6,031 nucleotides of DNA from Flavobacteriales bacterium (GTDB taxonomy: Bacteria; Bacteroidota; Bacteroidia; Flavobacteriales; UA16), in NCBI GenBank assembly GCA_018700255.1, contig JABISU010000231.1:1-6031 (forward strand). Reading direction: 5' to 3'. Positions 5,348 through 6,031 of this stretch are shown here, one piece after another. The position numbers and the translations under genes are program-made. Under the pieces are notes generated by a model that saw only the letters and a program-made list of their open reading frames with translations, was not told the DNA's origin and did no database searches. Numbering within the stretch: position 1 is the first letter of the stretch; every line of letters begins with the position of its first letter.

Positions 5348-6031
5348 ATGACAAAAATCAACTTGAAAGAGGCAGATCGTATTGATACCCTGACCTATAA
5401 TAGTAACAGATCGGATTTGATTATTCCTGAGTATGGACGTGGTATCCATACGATGATTGATCATATGATGAGTTTAGCTGATAAAGATGAGCGTTTAAAA
5501 TGTGCCACAGCTATAGTAAGTGTGATGGGAAGTGTAGTCCCGCCAGAAGGTTCGGAAGAGGAAGGAAAGAATAAGCTTTGGAATCAATTACACTCAATGA
5601 CAGGATATTCTTTAGATGTCGACATTCCGGTTAATCTATTAGACCCTAAAGAGAGAGATGAAGTCCCTTCAAGATTAAACTATCCTAAAGAAACCTCAAG
5701 AGCAGGACACTTCGGCCGAACACTTGAAGCTATGATTAAGATGGCTAAGAAAATGGAAGATGGCGAGGAGAAATCTATTCTTATTGTCAAGCTTGCTAAT
5801 GCCATGAAGATTCATTTCCTTACTTGGAATAGAAAGACTGTTGAAAGATCGTTTATTTCAGAGCAATTGAAGGAGATGTCTGGTGGTTCGCTAATACTTC
5901 CTGAGGATGCAGTTCTTGAAAGTTCTGCAGAGATTTTACGAAGCATTAGAAAAACGTCTGATGCACTTGAAAGAAATAGATCTGGTAAGAAAGGTGGGAA
6001 TCAGAAAAAATCATCAGGAAATAGAAATAAC
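5348..6031 (+). CDS. DUF4290 family protein (3' end beyond window)
   Basis: A cytoplasmic protein of unknown function, conserved across Bacteroidota; 228 codons are visible and still open at the window edge. Family landmarks in order are YNSNRSDLIIPEYGR (17-31), a DxxER motif (47-49), MG...PP (60-66), KLWNQLHSMTGYSLDVD (76-92), NYPKETSRAGHFGR (111-124), a mostly charged helix, MKIHFLTWNRKTVE (153-166) and a SGGSLILPED stretch (178-187). After about residue 208 the chain becomes a Lys/Gly/Ser/Asn-rich basic tail of the kind seen at the end of these proteins. The start at 5348 is the first ATG in frame before the conserved block. In many relatives the next gene is murA (UDP-GlcNAc enolpyruvyl transferase); that lies outside the window and is only an expectation. 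Confidence 0.85.
   Translation, partial: MTKINLKEADRIDTLTYNSNRSDLIIPEYGRGIHTMIDHMMSLADKDERLKCATAIVSVMGSVVPPEGSEEEGKNKLWNQLHSMTGYSLDVDIPVNLLDPKERDEVPSRLNYPKETSRAGHFGRTLEAMIKMAKKMEDGEEKSILIVKLANAMKIHFLTWNRKTVERSFISEQLKEMSGGSLILPEDAVLESSAEILRSIRKTSDALERNRSGKKGGNQKKSSGNRNN

Overview
The window looks like chromosomal DNA of a Bacteroidota member, most likely a marine flavobacterium-type organism. Four things point there: a type IX secretion (T9SS) type B C-terminal sorting domain, a DUF4290 gene (a family essentially confined to this phylum), a near-perfect TTTG-N19-TAnnTTTG promoter, and A-rich start regions without Shine-Dalgarno sequences. The DNA is AT-rich and the intergenic spacers are short. 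I see no phage genes, CRISPR array, transposase or defence system.

Left part (1-1551): the 3' portion of a gene for a secreted PETase-like polyester hydrolase or dienelactone-hydrolase-type esterase, with a complete visible Ser-Asp-His triad. It ends in a Cys-rich GCTD...DDGSC linker and a paired EF-hand, dockerin-like module. Converging on it, with a single base between the two stop codons, is a minus-strand membrane protein made of two tandem DUF4389 units.

Middle (1552-4072): a 277-bp divergent spacer, then a 747-aa surface protein. It has a signal peptide, a bacterial L-type (legume-like) lectin domain with its metal and sugar ligands conserved, several Ig-like/PKD-like domains of which three are near-identical 69-residue tandem copies, and a gliding-motility/T9SS type B C-terminal domain.

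Right part (4073-6031): a small secreted protein (signal peptide, one EF-hand/dockerin-like half, short coiled coil, DUF1566/Lcl C-terminal domain) is followed by what looks like a second, degenerate copy of its own leader and first codons. Next come a minus-strand tRNA-Gly(GCC) with encoded CCA, a strong terminator and a consensus promoter. The window ends inside a DUF4290 gene that diverges from the tRNA.

Three of the five protein genes encode exported modular proteins: an esterase, a lectin adhesin and a DUF1566 surface protein. This suggests an accessory cell-envelope or polymer-interaction region next to core genes (tRNA-Gly, DUF4290). The genes are not one operon. The most noteworthy item is the PETase-like hydrolase carrying a dockerin-like tail in place of the T9SS tail of described Bacteroidota PETases. 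The second is the leader duplication, which suggests a lost tandem paralogue.
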